Below, one piece after another: positions 17,623 to 26,715 of a stretch of DNA of 39,013 bases. This stretch comes from Methanobacterium sp. GTDB lineage: Archaea; Methanobacteriota; Methanobacteria; Methanobacteriales; Methanobacteriaceae. Numbering within the stretch: position 1 is the first letter of the stretch; every line of letters starts with the position of its first letter. A program made the translations under genes and the position numbers. The stretch covers positions 1 to 39,013 of the forward strand of contig JAHRFX010000047.1 in assembly GCA_019084405.1 (NCBI GenBank), given 5' to 3'. The notes under the pieces were generated by a model. The model worked only from the letters and a program-made list of their open reading frames with translations, was not told the origin of the DNA and searched no databases.

Positions 17623-18756
17623 TTATAAATTTTCCAGACATTCGTCTTTTAATACCCGGGCATCATCATTAGAAGGATCAAGTTTTAAAACTTTATTAAA
17701 ACATTCTACTGCTTCATTAAAACGATTTAATTCCATTAAAGCCACGCCTTTGTTACTCCAAAAAATATAATTATTTTTTTCCAGGGTCAGAGCATCATCA
17801 TAACATTCCAGGGCTTCTTCAAACCGCCCTAACTCTAAAAGAGCATTTCCTTTTCTATTAAATGCTATTGAATCCCATTCATCTTCTAAACATAATTCTA
17901 AAGCCTTATCATATGCTTCTAATGCTTCTTCTGTATTACCAATCTCACTTAATAAATTACCCCTGGCATTCCATACCTCCGGGTTCTGGTAATCCAACTC
18001 CAGAACTTTATCATATGCTTGCAGAGCCTCTTTATATTGTCCTAACATTTCTAAAATAAATCCCTGCCAATACAATATCACTGAATTAGCTGGATTAATC
18101 TTTAATGCTTTTTGACTTGATTTTAATGCTTTTTCAGGGTTTCCAGAATTTAAAAGAGCTATGGCTTTATTATTCCATACGAATTCATTTTCAGGATCTA
18201 TATTTAAAGCCTGATTATAACATTTAATTGCCTCTTCAAATTTACCTAAACGGCTTAGATTATCCCCTTTTTTATTTAAGAGATAAATGTCCTGGGGATC
18301 AAATTTCAAAGCAGCATTGTAGCACATGGCCGATTGGTTATATTTTCCAGAATCAAATAAAATATCGGCTCTCTGGGTTATCATGGCTTTTTCATCGATT
18401 TTTTCCCCTTCCCATAATTCTATAGGTAATTTATTGAATCTAATCACCTGAAAAAGAGTATCTTTTTTTAACTCCTCGATATACATTTTATGAAATTCTG
18501 TTTCTAATTCTTCAGAATCCTTAAAACCTTCTTCTTGAATTAGATCATCTCTTTTCAAGAGTTCATGGAAAGTTAATATTTTCACATCCATAACTTCTGC
18601 TTCAAAAACTTTCTCCCTTTCTTTAGAAACCAGGTTCCAGTAACAATGAAGCCTATCCCCTTTTTTTACAGGCTTTTTCCATAACTTCCTGATGGTCATT
18701 GTTTTTTTACCAGTAATAAGATCAATATTACGGCTTCCAAAGGATAATATTGGCAT
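17623..18756 (-). CDS. ASCH-domain protein with seven TPR repeats
   Basis: A 377-residue soluble protein. Residues 1-115 read as an ASCH/PUA-like domain: LSFGSRNIDLITGKKTMTIRKLWKKP, KKGDRLHCYWNLVSKEREKVFEAEV, and a Glu-rich FHELLKRDD region. Residues about 123-370 are seven consecutive 34-residue tetratricopeptide repeats with the pattern A-x3-L-G-x2-EEA-x3-Y-x2-AL-x-L-P. ASCH domains are thought to bind RNA or modified nucleotides, and TPRs bind protein partners. The fused protein might recruit a complex to RNA; this is inference. It sits between the NrdG-type gene and the Cys-cluster gene on the same strand. The 34-residue periodicity makes the DNA repetitive. Confidence 0.78.
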   Translation of the reverse strand: MPILSFGSRNIDLITGKKTMTIRKLWKKPVKKGDRLHCYWNLVSKEREKVFEAEVMDVKILTFHELLKRDDLIQEEGFKDSEELETEFHKMYIEELKKDTLFQVIRFNKLPIELWEGEKIDEKAMITQRADILFDSGKYNQSAMCYNAALKFDPQDIYLLNKKGDNLSRLGKFEEAIKCYNQALNIDPENEFVWNNKAIALLNSGNPEKALKSSQKALKINPANSVILYWQGFILEMLGQYKEALQAYDKVLELDYQNPEVWNARGNLLSEIGNTEEALEAYDKALELCLEDEWDSIAFNRKGNALLELGRFEEALECYDDALTLEKNNYIFWSNKGVALMELNRFNEAVECFNKVLKLDPSNDDARVLKDECLENL

Positions 18757-18812
18757 TAAATCACTCTAGATTTATTTTTAATTCATTTTAATATACTATA
18801 TAAAAAACAGTT

Positions 18813-19511
18813 TTATATGGTTTCTTCCCCAAATTCAGAGGTTTTTATTTTCACTTTATTGAGAAGGGGTTTTATTTTTTTTGCCAGTTCCTCTAAAAAT
18901 TCTCTGGAGGGACTGGGAATTGATTCAAGAGATGGATCCAGAACTATCCTATTTCTAAATTGCTGCAATGTATATAAATCACAATTTATTTCTCTTGAAA
19001 TCTGGTAAATATCTTTTTCATTAAGCAGGGTAGGTACATAGGTAGTTCTACATTCTAAAAAAGTATTTGGGGAATTCAAAACAATTTCCATACTTTTTTC
19101 TACTTCTTTCCCTATATCTGAACCAATCAAATCTTCATACCGGTCGAAGGGAGCTTTTATATCCAGACTAACATAATCCACCAATTCAATTATATGCTGC
19201 AGTCTCTCTGGAAAACATCCATTGGTATCCAATTTGGCTAAAAGACCCTGCGAATGGACGTATTTTAAAATTTTCTTTATATCCTGGCATTGCATTAAAG
19301 GCTCTCCCCCGGTGATTACCACCCCATCCACAAACTCAGAGGCATCTTCTATTTTTTTAAAAACTTCCTCTAACTTTACTTCATCCCCTCCATCAATTAT
19401 TTCCGGGTTATGGCAGTAGGGACACCTTAAAGTACAGCCCCCTGTAAAAATAACCAGCGCCATTTTTCCAGGTAAATCAAAGGAAGATATATTGGTACCA
19501 CCAATTTTCAT
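18813..19511 (-). CDS. nrdG: Radical SAM anaerobic ribonucleotide-reductase activating protein (NrdG2 type)
   Basis: A 232-residue radical SAM enzyme that would use a [4Fe-4S] cluster and S-adenosylmethionine to make a glycyl radical on its partner. The cluster motif is CTLRCPYC (Cys26, 30, 33, CxxxCxxC), SAM-binding GGEPL follows, and DIKAPFDRYEDLIG is typical of the NrdG2 subgroup (TIGR02495-like). No class III reductase (nrdD) gene is in this window, so the target protein lies elsewhere and may not be NrdD. The ATG start gives the usual short leader of about 20 residues before the first Cys. Confidence 0.85.
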   Translation of the reverse strand: MKIGGTNISSFDLPGKMALVIFTGGCTLRCPYCHNPEIIDGGDEVKLEEVFKKIEDASEFVDGVVITGGEPLMQCQDIKKILKYVHSQGLLAKLDTNGCFPERLQHIIELVDYVSLDIKAPFDRYEDLIGSDIGKEVEKSMEIVLNSPNTFLECRTTYVPTLLNEKDIYQISREINCDLYTLQQFRNRIVLDPSLESIPSPSREFLEELAKKIKPLLNKVKIKTSEFGEETI

Positions 19512-19577
19512 TTAGCCCACATTTTTTAATTACTTAATAAAATCCGGCATATTAAAATCGTATTTAGTTTTCTAATT

Positions 19578-20687
19578 TCAGTTCTTATTATTTACTATAT
19601 TTTTCAATACTTCAATGAACCTTTCATCCTCCGGGATGGTACCTACACTAACCCTGATCCAGTAGTCATCCAGACCTTTAAATGATTTACAGTCTCTAAC
19701 TATTATCCCTTTTTCCAATAGTTTTTTTACTATTTGGGATGAATTCATGCCTGTTTTGCGTACATCAACCAGCAAATAATTTGCTTTAGATTTAAAAACC
19801 TTCAACTGTTCTATGCTGGAGATTTTTTCATATAGGAATTCCCTGCTTTCAACAGAGGCCCGGGTTGATTCTTCCAAATAATTAGTATCTCTAAGTGTGG
19901 CCAGAGCTGCAATGTGTGATAAGTTGGTTAAACTAAAAACAGGCTTCACCCGGTGCATGTATTCAATTATCCGGGGATTGGAAAGCCCATATCCAATCCT
20001 CATACCTGCCAGTCCCATTACTTTGGAGAATGTGCGGAGTATAAATAAGTTTTCATATTTAAGGAGAAGATCAACATTATTTACTCCTGAAAATTCAAAA
20101 TAAGCTTCATCCACTACTACTAAAGCATCAGTGGAACTTAATATGGTTTCAATATCTTCCTTATCAATTAAACCACCAGTTGGATTATTTGGCGAACACA
20201 GGAATATTAATCGGGTTTTAGGGGTGATAGCACCAAGCACAGACGCAACATCCAGCTTATTTTCTTCCACATCCCAGTGTCCATAAACTGGGATGGCCCC
20301 ATGGGTGCGCAGGATGAATTCGTAGTACATATAAGATGGTAATGGAACTATAAATTCACATCCTGGATCTAAAAATGTTTTTCCCAGCATATCAATTATT
20401 TCGTCAGCGCCATCCCCTCCAATAATAACTTCCGGGGCAGAAACACCAGAATATTTCGCTATTTCTTCTTTAAGGTCCCCTAATCCCGATTCAGGGTATT
20501 GGCTAATTAAATGCAGCTCCCCTTCCAATGCTTTTATGGCCCGGGGTGAGGGACCCAGGGGATTTTCATTGGAACCTAATTTTATTATATCTTCTTTCTG
20601 GAGTGAATACTCATCAGCAATTTCCTTTATGGATCTACCGGGAATGTAAGGGTCTAATTCATTGATAATTTTCCGAATTTTAACCAT
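19578..20687 (-). CDS. hisC: Histidinol-phosphate aminotransferase
   Basis: A 369-residue fold-type I PLP enzyme. It converts imidazole-acetol phosphate plus glutamate into histidinol phosphate, a late step of histidine synthesis. Visible marks are KLGSNENPLGPSP near the N-terminus, SPNNPTGG (165-172), VVDEAYFEF (191-199) with the cofactor-binding Asp, and the Schiff-base lysine at Lys222 in RTFSKVMGLAGMRIGYG. The C-terminal RVSVGTIPEDERFIEVL is usual for HisC. No other his genes are nearby, as is common in these archaea. The ATG follows AAGTGAT. Confidence 0.93.
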   Translation of the reverse strand: MVKIRKIINELDPYIPGRSIKEIADEYSLQKEDIIKLGSNENPLGPSPRAIKALEGELHLISQYPESGLGDLKEEIAKYSGVSAPEVIIGGDGADEIIDMLGKTFLDPGCEFIVPLPSYMYYEFILRTHGAIPVYGHWDVEENKLDVASVLGAITPKTRLIFLCSPNNPTGGLIDKEDIETILSSTDALVVVDEAYFEFSGVNNVDLLLKYENLFILRTFSKVMGLAGMRIGYGLSNPRIIEYMHRVKPVFSLTNLSHIAALATLRDTNYLEESTRASVESREFLYEKISSIEQLKVFKSKANYLLVDVRKTGMNSSQIVKKLLEKGIIVRDCKSFKGLDDYWIRVSVGTIPEDERFIEVLKNIVNNKN

Positions 20688-20837
20688 ATAATCACTTAAA
20701 TTAATTTTTAATATATACTATGTTTAAATAACTCCTAAAAATATTCTTTAAAGCGTAATGTAATGATTTAACATTTTAAAGAGGGGGTATTTTTTAAAAA
20801 GATAATATTCATCATAAAATCCATATATCCCATTAAA

Positions 20838-21314
20838 TCATGGATTTTCATGGGAAAGAGCACTATATCTTAAAGCATTTTTTTTAATAGATTCAATTTC
20901 TTCCTCATTAAGCTCTTTAATTAACCTGGCAGGCATCCCTATAATCAAACTTTTGGCAGGGAATTTTTTTCCTTCAGTGACTACGGCACCGGCCCCCACC
21001 ACGGAATCTTTCCCTATATGGGCACCATTCAAAACAGTGGCATTCATGCCAATCAGCACATTTTCCTCTATGCTGCATCCATGCAATACTGCAGCATGTC
21101 CCACTGAAACGTAATCTCCTATTTTGACCGGATAATCTGTTGAAGAATGTACCACGCAGTTATCCTGAATATTGGAGTATTTTCCAATTTTTATAGGTTC
21201 TATATCTCCTCTTACAACGGCATTGTACCAAACGGAAGAATTTTCATCAATTTCAACTTTTCCCTGGACATGGGCACCGGGAAATAGACGTACACTGGAA
21301 TGAATTTTTTTCAT
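20838..21314 (-). CDS. Gamma-carbonic anhydrase family (left-handed beta-helix) protein
   Basis: A 158-residue hexapeptide-repeat protein forming a left-handed beta-helix trimer. Likely metal ligands are His56, His73 and His78 (VVHS, VGHAAVLHGC). Arg35 and Asp37 (VRGD) and Gln50 (NIQDN) are conserved as in YrdA/PaaY/Cam-like proteins. The acidic loop with the proton-shuttle Glu of Methanosarcina Cam is not obvious, so strong CO2 hydration activity is not assured. It sits 75 bases after the GlmU-type gene, which also has a beta-helix acyltransferase domain; this placement may be historical only. Confidence 0.85.
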   Translation of the reverse strand: MKKIHSSVRLFPGAHVQGKVEIDENSSVWYNAVVRGDIEPIKIGKYSNIQDNCVVHSSTDYPVKIGDYVSVGHAAVLHGCSIEENVLIGMNATVLNGAHIGKDSVVGAGAVVTEGKKFPAKSLIIGMPARLIKELNEEEIESIKKNALRYSALSHENP

Positions 21315-21389
21315 TAAAACACCCTATTTAATTAACTTAACACCATTAAAATCATTTATAGTGGCTGGGGGATATCAGGGTAATTATAA

Positions 21390-22667
21390 TTATTTTTTAT
21401 TTTTATCAATTATAATATGTTCCTGTTTTACCATGACCATCTTTTCTGAATCAATATCCTGGTGTATAACTGCTCCCGCCCCAATAGATGAGTTGCAGCC
21501 TACTGTCACGCCGGGGTTAAAACTGGAGTTTATACCGGTCTTTACCCCATCAGCAAACACCACTCCAAATTTCCTTCTGCCACTATCCACCTTTTCGCCT
21601 TTTATATTTAATTTAATTTTTTTATCATCAAAACGAAGATTAGCAATATTGGTTCCGGCAGCAATATTACATCGGGATCCTATAATAGAATCACCTATAT
21701 ATGAAAGGTGATTAACGTTGGTATGGTCCATTATAATTGAATTTTTAATTTCAACTGCATTTCCAACCCTTACATTTTTTCCAAGGAATGTATACTTTCT
21801 TAAATAACAGTTGGGACCTACATCGCAGTTTTCACCAATATGTACCGGGCCCTGAATATAAGAACCAGCCCTAATTATACTACCCTTACCTAAAACTACC
21901 ATCCCTTCCAGGGTAGCTCCTTTTTCTACATCGCCCTCTATTTTACTTTCCATATTATTTAAAAAATCTTCATTGATTTTTAGAAGTTCCCATGGTTTGC
22001 CTATATCTATCCATTTTTTATTGGAAACCACCCCTGCTACTTTTTTACCTTCTTCCATTTGTATCTTTAAAGAATCTGTTATTTCATACTCTCCCCGGCT
22101 TGATTCAGGGGTTTTTTCAATACAGGAAAAAATATCAGGATCAAAAACGTATATACCGGTATTAATCAAATTACTTGGGGCTTCTCCCGCTTCTGGTTTT
22201 TCAATAATCTCTGTTACTTTATTTCCGTTTAGCATCACTACACCAAAGGAACAGGGGTCTTCTACTTCAGTAAGCACCATCATTGATTTAGCATTAAAAT
22301 CAGAATACTTTTGAATTAAGTCATTTAAAAGTAAGGGATCAATGATAATATCTCCATTAAGGACTATGAATTGCTCCTTAATAAATTCACGGGCAAACCC
22401 TATGGCATGTGCCGTACCTAAACGGCTTTGTTGAGTTATGTAACTAATTTTAACTCCCAGGTCCTTTCCATCTTTAAAATAATCCCGCACCATGTTTTCC
22501 TGATAACCCACTATCATTAGAATTTCCTTGATTCCTGCATCTCGAAGTGCTTCAATATTGTATTGAATTATAGGTTTTCCTGCAACTGGAAGCATCGTTT
22601 TAGGGCGGGTGAGAGTCAAAGGTCGCATCCGGGTACCCTCTCCCGCAGTTAAAATCACCGCTTTCAA
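21390..22667 (-). CDS. glmU: Bifunctional sugar-1-phosphate nucleotidylyltransferase/acetyltransferase (GlmU-type)
   Basis: A 425-residue two-domain enzyme. The N-terminal Rossmann nucleotidyltransferase (1-230) has the activation loop LTAGEGTRMRPLTLTRPK (residues 6-23), VLNGDIIID and IIEKPEAGEAPSNLINTGIYVF. The C-terminal part (about 240-425) is a left-handed beta-helix with many hexapeptides (VVLGKGSIIRAGSYIQGPVHIGENCDVG). Archaeal enzymes of this kind acetylate GlcN-1-P and then form UDP-GlcNAc, and some also make dTDP-glucose. Its closeness to GlmM supports the UDP-GlcNAc role, feeding pseudomurein and glycans. The start is TTG at 22667, seven bases after a strong GGAGG. Confidence 0.9.
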   Translation of the reverse strand: MKAVILTAGEGTRMRPLTLTRPKTMLPVAGKPIIQYNIEALRDAGIKEILMIVGYQENMVRDYFKDGKDLGVKISYITQQSRLGTAHAIGFAREFIKEQFIVLNGDIIIDPLLLNDLIQKYSDFNAKSMMVLTEVEDPCSFGVVMLNGNKVTEIIEKPEAGEAPSNLINTGIYVFDPDIFSCIEKTPESSRGEYEITDSLKIQMEEGKKVAGVVSNKKWIDIGKPWELLKINEDFLNNMESKIEGDVEKGATLEGMVVLGKGSIIRAGSYIQGPVHIGENCDVGPNCYLRKYTFLGKNVRVGNAVEIKNSIIMDHTNVNHLSYIGDSIIGSRCNIAAGTNIANLRFDDKKIKLNIKGEKVDSGRRKFGVVFADGVKTGINSSFNPGVTVGCNSSIGAGAVIHQDIDSEKMVMVKQEHIIIDKNKK

Positions 22668-22767
22668 AATATTTCCTCCTTACTTTGAACTGGATTTGAA
22701 TAATAAAATAAATTTTCATTACATAATAATTTATTTCGTAGGGGATTCTTTTAATAAATTATAAAAT

Positions 22768-24144
22768 TCATTCAAGTGCAGCTTTAATAAACTCGGTTGA
22801 GATCTGTTTGATGTCCTCGGCCATTTTTTTTGTCTTGGCTTCCAGAGTTATGCGAATATATGCTTCAGTTCCAGAAGGTCTCACCAGAACCCAGCTACCA
22901 TCTTCAAAAGAAATCCTGACCCCGTCAATATTATTAACATCCACCACATTCTTAAATTGATTTTCCAGAGAAGAATTTACCATTTCCATCACCTTATTTT
23001 TATCCTCACCAGAACAGGGTATTTTTTCCCGGATACTGGGATAATCTGGGATGGACTGTAATAATTCAGATAAACGTCCTTTTGTGGAAACAAGTTCTAC
23101 AACTTTTAGTGCAGATAATATTCCATCAGGGCACATGCAAAAATCAGGATGTATCCAGGTACCTGAGGGTTCTCCTCCAAAAGAAGCATGATTTTCCATA
23201 ATAGACTGGGCTACATGCACATCTCCCACTCTGGTTCTGATTATTTCCCCGCCTACAGTAGCTAAACACTCATCCATACACAGCGAAGCATCCACGGTAG
23301 TAATTATTTTTCCACCAATAGCCTGTGAGATTAAGGCCAGTAACTTATCGAAGTTCGCCATATTCCCTTTTTCGTCAACTGCAACCATTCGATCCCCGTC
23401 TCCATCATGGGCTATTCCCAAATCAGATTTAGTCATTTTAACAGTTTTCATAAGGACATCAAGGTTTTCTTCATTAGGTTCAACTTTACGCCCTGGAAAG
23501 AATCCATCAGGTTGACAATTCAATGAAATAACTTCACATCCTACCTTTCTTAAAATAATGGGGGATAAATAAGAAGCAGCACCGGAACCACAGTCCACCA
23601 CTACCTTTAATCCTGGCAGGATATTTACCATTCCCTGAACTTCTTTAATGTACTGGTTTATGATTTCATCTTCTTTTTCTATTGAACCAAGATGATCCCA
23701 GCTCATATTCAGGAACTTTTGTTGGTGAAGTAGGTACTCTATTTCTCGTTCCTGTTTGCTGGTATAAGCCATCCCATCCCTATTCCACAATTTAATTCCA
23801 TTATCGGGGGAGGGGTTGTGGGAAGCAGTAATCATTACTCCGGCATCTGCATTTAAACGGGAAGCGGAAAATCCAACTACAGGAGTAGGTACCATTCCTA
23901 ATTCCAATACATTACATCCACATTCCATTAAACCCGCACATAAAGCTTTTTCCAGCATGTGGTTTGATGTTCGGGTATCATAACCCACCACAACTTTTCC
24001 TTTTCCACCTAAATAAGTACCTAAAGCTTTTCCAACATCTAAAGCCAGTGGGGTGGTTATATCAGATCCTATTTTTCCCCTTATTCCAGAAGTACCAAAA
24101 AGACGGGGTATAGCTTCTTGTTTTTCTGCAGATTGATATGACAT
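22768..24144 (-). CDS. glmM: Phosphoglucosamine mutase (GlmM), paralogue 2
   Basis: A 458-residue alpha-D-phosphohexomutase converting GlcN-6-P to GlcN-1-P ahead of the GlmU-type enzyme. N-terminal FGTSGIRGK, phosphoserine Ser108 in TASHNPSPDNGIK, Mg-binding DGDGDR (Asp247/249/251), sugar loop GGEPSGT and phosphate loop RPSGTEAYIR are all present. It starts two bases after the ApgM stop and is followed 100 bases later by the GlmU-type gene, giving a likely ApgM-GlmM-GlmU transcription unit. Compared with the paralogue at 7745, the N-terminal motif is canonical. Confidence 0.9.
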   Translation of the reverse strand: MSYQSAEKQEAIPRLFGTSGIRGKIGSDITTPLALDVGKALGTYLGGKGKVVVGYDTRTSNHMLEKALCAGLMECGCNVLELGMVPTPVVGFSASRLNADAGVMITASHNPSPDNGIKLWNRDGMAYTSKQEREIEYLLHQQKFLNMSWDHLGSIEKEDEIINQYIKEVQGMVNILPGLKVVVDCGSGAASYLSPIILRKVGCEVISLNCQPDGFFPGRKVEPNEENLDVLMKTVKMTKSDLGIAHDGDGDRMVAVDEKGNMANFDKLLALISQAIGGKIITTVDASLCMDECLATVGGEIIRTRVGDVHVAQSIMENHASFGGEPSGTWIHPDFCMCPDGILSALKVVELVSTKGRLSELLQSIPDYPSIREKIPCSGEDKNKVMEMVNSSLENQFKNVVDVNNIDGVRISFEDGSWVLVRPSGTEAYIRITLEAKTKKMAEDIKQISTEFIKAALE

Positions 24145-24146
24145 TT

Positions 24147-25379
24147 TTATGCCCCAAATTTTTCAGATTTGTTCATTAAATCCAGCAGGATGTTCATCAC
24201 ATCCGATCCCCTGATGCGACACAATCCTCCCTTAGTGGCAGCATTTTCATTAAATTGTTCCACATCATCCACCCTTATTTCAGGGCCATTAATTACTATC
24301 GGGACCGGGTCGCCGGTGTGGTCCATAACAGATATGGGGGTGGAATGATCGGCAGTGAGTATGAAATAGGTTTCAGGTATTTGCTTAACCTTTTCCACCA
24401 CTGCATCTACCTTTTCAATAAATTTTATTTTTTCCTGAAGATCTCCATCATGGCCGGCTTCATCTGCCCCGTCAATATTTATAAGAATGAATTCATAATC
24501 TTTTTGAGCATGTTCAAGGATGCTTTTGGCGATATTATTTAAATTAGTGTCTATTCCACCGGTGGCACCATCTACCTCAACCACATCCATTCCAGCTAAT
24601 CGAGCAATTCCTTTTATCAATCCAGTTTCTGCAATACAAGCTGATTTAAGCCCATATTTTTCATTAAATGGCATTACATCTGGCACAGCTCCAGCACCAC
24701 GTGGAAGTATTATATTGGCCGGATTTTCCCCATTTTCCCTGCGTTTCATATTAACCGGATGGTCTTTTAGCAGGTCATATGATTTTTTCACTATCTTATT
24801 CAAAATAGCAGCAGTTTTAATAGCTTCTGGAGAAGAATCCAGAGCTAAAACTTCTTTAGGAGATTTACCATCATATTTGGGGTCGGAATCAGATACCTGA
24901 TCAGATAAACCTTTCCCTCTCAATAGAAGCACGGCCCGGTGACCGGTTGATTCTTTAAAAATTATTTCCACGTCTTCAAAACCTTCTATCTGCATAGAAT
25001 TTAGAGTGGATGCAATTTCATCTGTTTTTTCCCTTATTCTACCTGCCCTTCTATCAGTTATTATTCCTTCTTCATTGGAGGTGGAAAAATTACACCGGAA
25101 TGCAATATCTCCAGGCATGACATCCAGGCCAACACCGACAGCTTCAAAAGGACCTCTTCCAGTATAAACCTCATAAGGATCATATCCTAATATGGAAATG
25201 TGGGAAGTATCACTCCCGGCCCGGATACCTGGTTTTATAGGATCCATGATTCCATTTATACCGGATTTAGCCATTTTATCCATATGGGGAATATTGGCTG
25301 CTTCCAATGGAGTTTTATAATCAATTTCTTTCAGGGGACGATCTGCCATCCCATCAATTATCATTATTATCCCTGTCAT
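24147..25379 (-). CDS. apgM: 2,3-bisphosphoglycerate-independent phosphoglycerate mutase (archaeal ApgM)
   Basis: A 410-residue member of the alkaline-phosphatase superfamily that interconverts 3- and 2-phosphoglycerate in gluconeogenesis/glycolysis. Metal ligand Asp9 lies in MIIDGMADRP, the likely catalytic Ser56 in AGSDTSHISILGYDP, further metal ligands in INIDGADEAGHDGD and the ADHSTP motif near the C-terminus. The length fits ApgM and not the larger bacterial iPGM. The ATG has GGTGA seven bases upstream. It follows the DUF92 gene by 20 bases and precedes glmM by two. Confidence 0.94.
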   Translation of the reverse strand: MTGIIMIIDGMADRPLKEIDYKTPLEAANIPHMDKMAKSGINGIMDPIKPGIRAGSDTSHISILGYDPYEVYTGRGPFEAVGVGLDVMPGDIAFRCNFSTSNEEGIITDRRAGRIREKTDEIASTLNSMQIEGFEDVEIIFKESTGHRAVLLLRGKGLSDQVSDSDPKYDGKSPKEVLALDSSPEAIKTAAILNKIVKKSYDLLKDHPVNMKRRENGENPANIILPRGAGAVPDVMPFNEKYGLKSACIAETGLIKGIARLAGMDVVEVDGATGGIDTNLNNIAKSILEHAQKDYEFILINIDGADEAGHDGDLQEKIKFIEKVDAVVEKVKQIPETYFILTADHSTPISVMDHTGDPVPIVINGPEIRVDDVEQFNENAATKGGLCRIRGSDVMNILLDLMNKSEKFGA

Positions 25380-25399
25380 GTTTTCACCTTTTCATGGCA

Positions 25400-26077
25400 T
25401 CAAACCAGTAAAATTCCCAGAAAAGCACCGGTAAGTGTGGCTAATAAATTTACATGTTCATTATTCAGATAATTTCTTCGCTCTAAAACTGCTCCCAGAA
25501 TGCTATCCATAAAACAACCGACGGTACCTGCAATTATGGATATCTTCAATGAAACCAGGGGGTCCGGGTAAATTCCTAAAATATAAGCAAAAAATCCAAT
25601 AATTCCCGCTCCTACAATTCCTGCAACGGTTCCTAAAACTGATATTCCTCCATCAGTACCTGGATCAACTTTTTTTAGAGTGGTAATCAAGCGAGGGGTT
25701 TGTACCACACCAACTTCACTGGCCAGGGTGTCGGCTGTGGCGGTGGCTACAGAACCAATAAATCCCCCTACAAAACCATCATAGGAACCAAATGCAGCCA
25801 TTACAAAGGGAACAATCCCATTTGAAATAACATTCTTGGCACTTCTTTTTCCTTCGTAAACACCAATTTCTTTTTTATAATCATGGCGATATTTGGTTGA
25901 TACAAAACCCAGAATAAGAAAAATTAAGATTAAAACAAGCCAGTTAAAACCGGCAGAAAAAATAATTATGATGCCCATGACAACCATAAAAATAGATCCC
26001 CATAGATCAAGGGCGCCTCGAATGTAAGTCAAGAGCCCTATTATCAGACAGAGGATCACATATAATGAGCTTATCAT
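25400..26077 (-). CDS. DUF92 family integral membrane protein (VTE6-related)
   Basis: A 225-residue membrane protein with about six hydrophobic segments. Conserved features are GIVPFVMAAFGSYDGFVGGFIGSVATATADTLASEVGV, then VDPGTDGGISVLGTVAGIVGAGIIGFFAYILG and a C-terminal GCFMDSILGAVLERRNYLNNEHVNL. DUF92 includes the plant phytyl-phosphate kinase VTE6, and archaeal members have been suggested to act on isoprenoid phosphates. A CTP- or NTP-dependent polyprenyl-phosphate kinase role is therefore possible but untested. Located between S3Ae and ApgM with short gaps. Confidence 0.82.
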   Translation of the reverse strand: MISSLYVILCLIIGLLTYIRGALDLWGSIFMVVMGIIIIFSAGFNWLVLILIFLILGFVSTKYRHDYKKEIGVYEGKRSAKNVISNGIVPFVMAAFGSYDGFVGGFIGSVATATADTLASEVGVVQTPRLITTLKKVDPGTDGGISVLGTVAGIVGAGIIGFFAYILGIYPDPLVSLKISIIAGTVGCFMDSILGAVLERRNYLNNEHVNLLATLTGAFLGILLV

Positions 26078-26127
26078 ATTGGTCCCAGTTTTCCGGTTTT
26101 AATATTGAAAATACCAAAAAAAAAAAT

Positions 26128-26715
26128 TTATTGTGGTTCTTCTAAAACCTTGGTTTTTATAATTTCAACTCTTTTGAGTGGATAAATCTTTTTAGCACGG
26201 TGATAAATTTCAGATGCTATTTTACCAGTTACCACAGCTTCTACCAGTTCAGTGAAACTTTTATCCGCAACAATTTTCTTTAAGAGTTCGTCTATAGTTT
26301 CTCGCATGAACTTTTGCTGGGAGGACTTGGCCCGGCGAGTGGTAATAGCCAGCACATGCAATTTAATGTTATATCCTTCTTTGGTTTCCACAATAACAGG
26401 AGCATCTATTCGACTGCTTCCACGCCTAATCATGCTTCTTACATAATCAGTGGTCACTTCATGCCCTATAAATTTGGTATGTGCGGTATCTCCCACCACA
26501 TTTTTGACCTGGAACTTTAATTTTACATATTGCTTGGAAAAGTCACCAGCTAACTCTCTCATGGTGGCTTCTACTTTTCTTTTTACTAGAAAATCAGGGT
26601 CTCTTGAAGGAGTAATTCCTATTTCATCTTCTCCAAATCCTTCTGGACTAATTATCCTGTACCACTGTTTTTCTTTCCATGTATCTCTTACTCTTCTTCG
26701 TCTAGCTTTAGCCAT
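26128..26715 (-). CDS. rps3ae: 30S ribosomal protein S3Ae (eS1)
   Basis: A 195-residue archaeal/eukaryotic small-subunit protein, the eS1 counterpart. It opens with the basic MAKARRRRVRDTWKEKQWYRIISPEGFGEDEIG and carries the family's KFIGHEVTTDYVRSMIRRGSSRID and ITTRRAKSSQQKFMRETIDELLKK. Length is normal. The ATG is preceded by GGTGAT at six bases. The upstream 460 bases have no gene, so this is probably the head of the minus-strand run. A TATA-like element (CTTTATAAGAA on the minus strand, about 26767-26778) lies roughly 55 bases before the start. Confidence 0.96.
   Translation of the reverse strand: MAKARRRRVRDTWKEKQWYRIISPEGFGEDEIGITPSRDPDFLVKRKVEATMRELAGDFSKQYVKLKFQVKNVVGDTAHTKFIGHEVTTDYVRSMIRRGSSRIDAPVIVETKEGYNIKLHVLAITTRRAKSSQQKFMRETIDELLKKIVADKSFTELVEAVVTGKIASEIYHRAKKIYPLKRVEIIKTKVLEEPQ

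Noticed and set aside
17700..18390. Repetitive DNA with about 102-base period
   Set aside because: Explained by the seven TPR units of the ASCH-TPR protein; not a CRISPR or tandem DNA element.
18813..19511. Pyruvate formate-lyase activating enzyme
   Set aside because: Short leader before the CxxxCxxC motif and the DIKAPFDRYEDLIG stretch fit the NrdG2 group better, and there is no glycyl-radical enzyme gene next to it.
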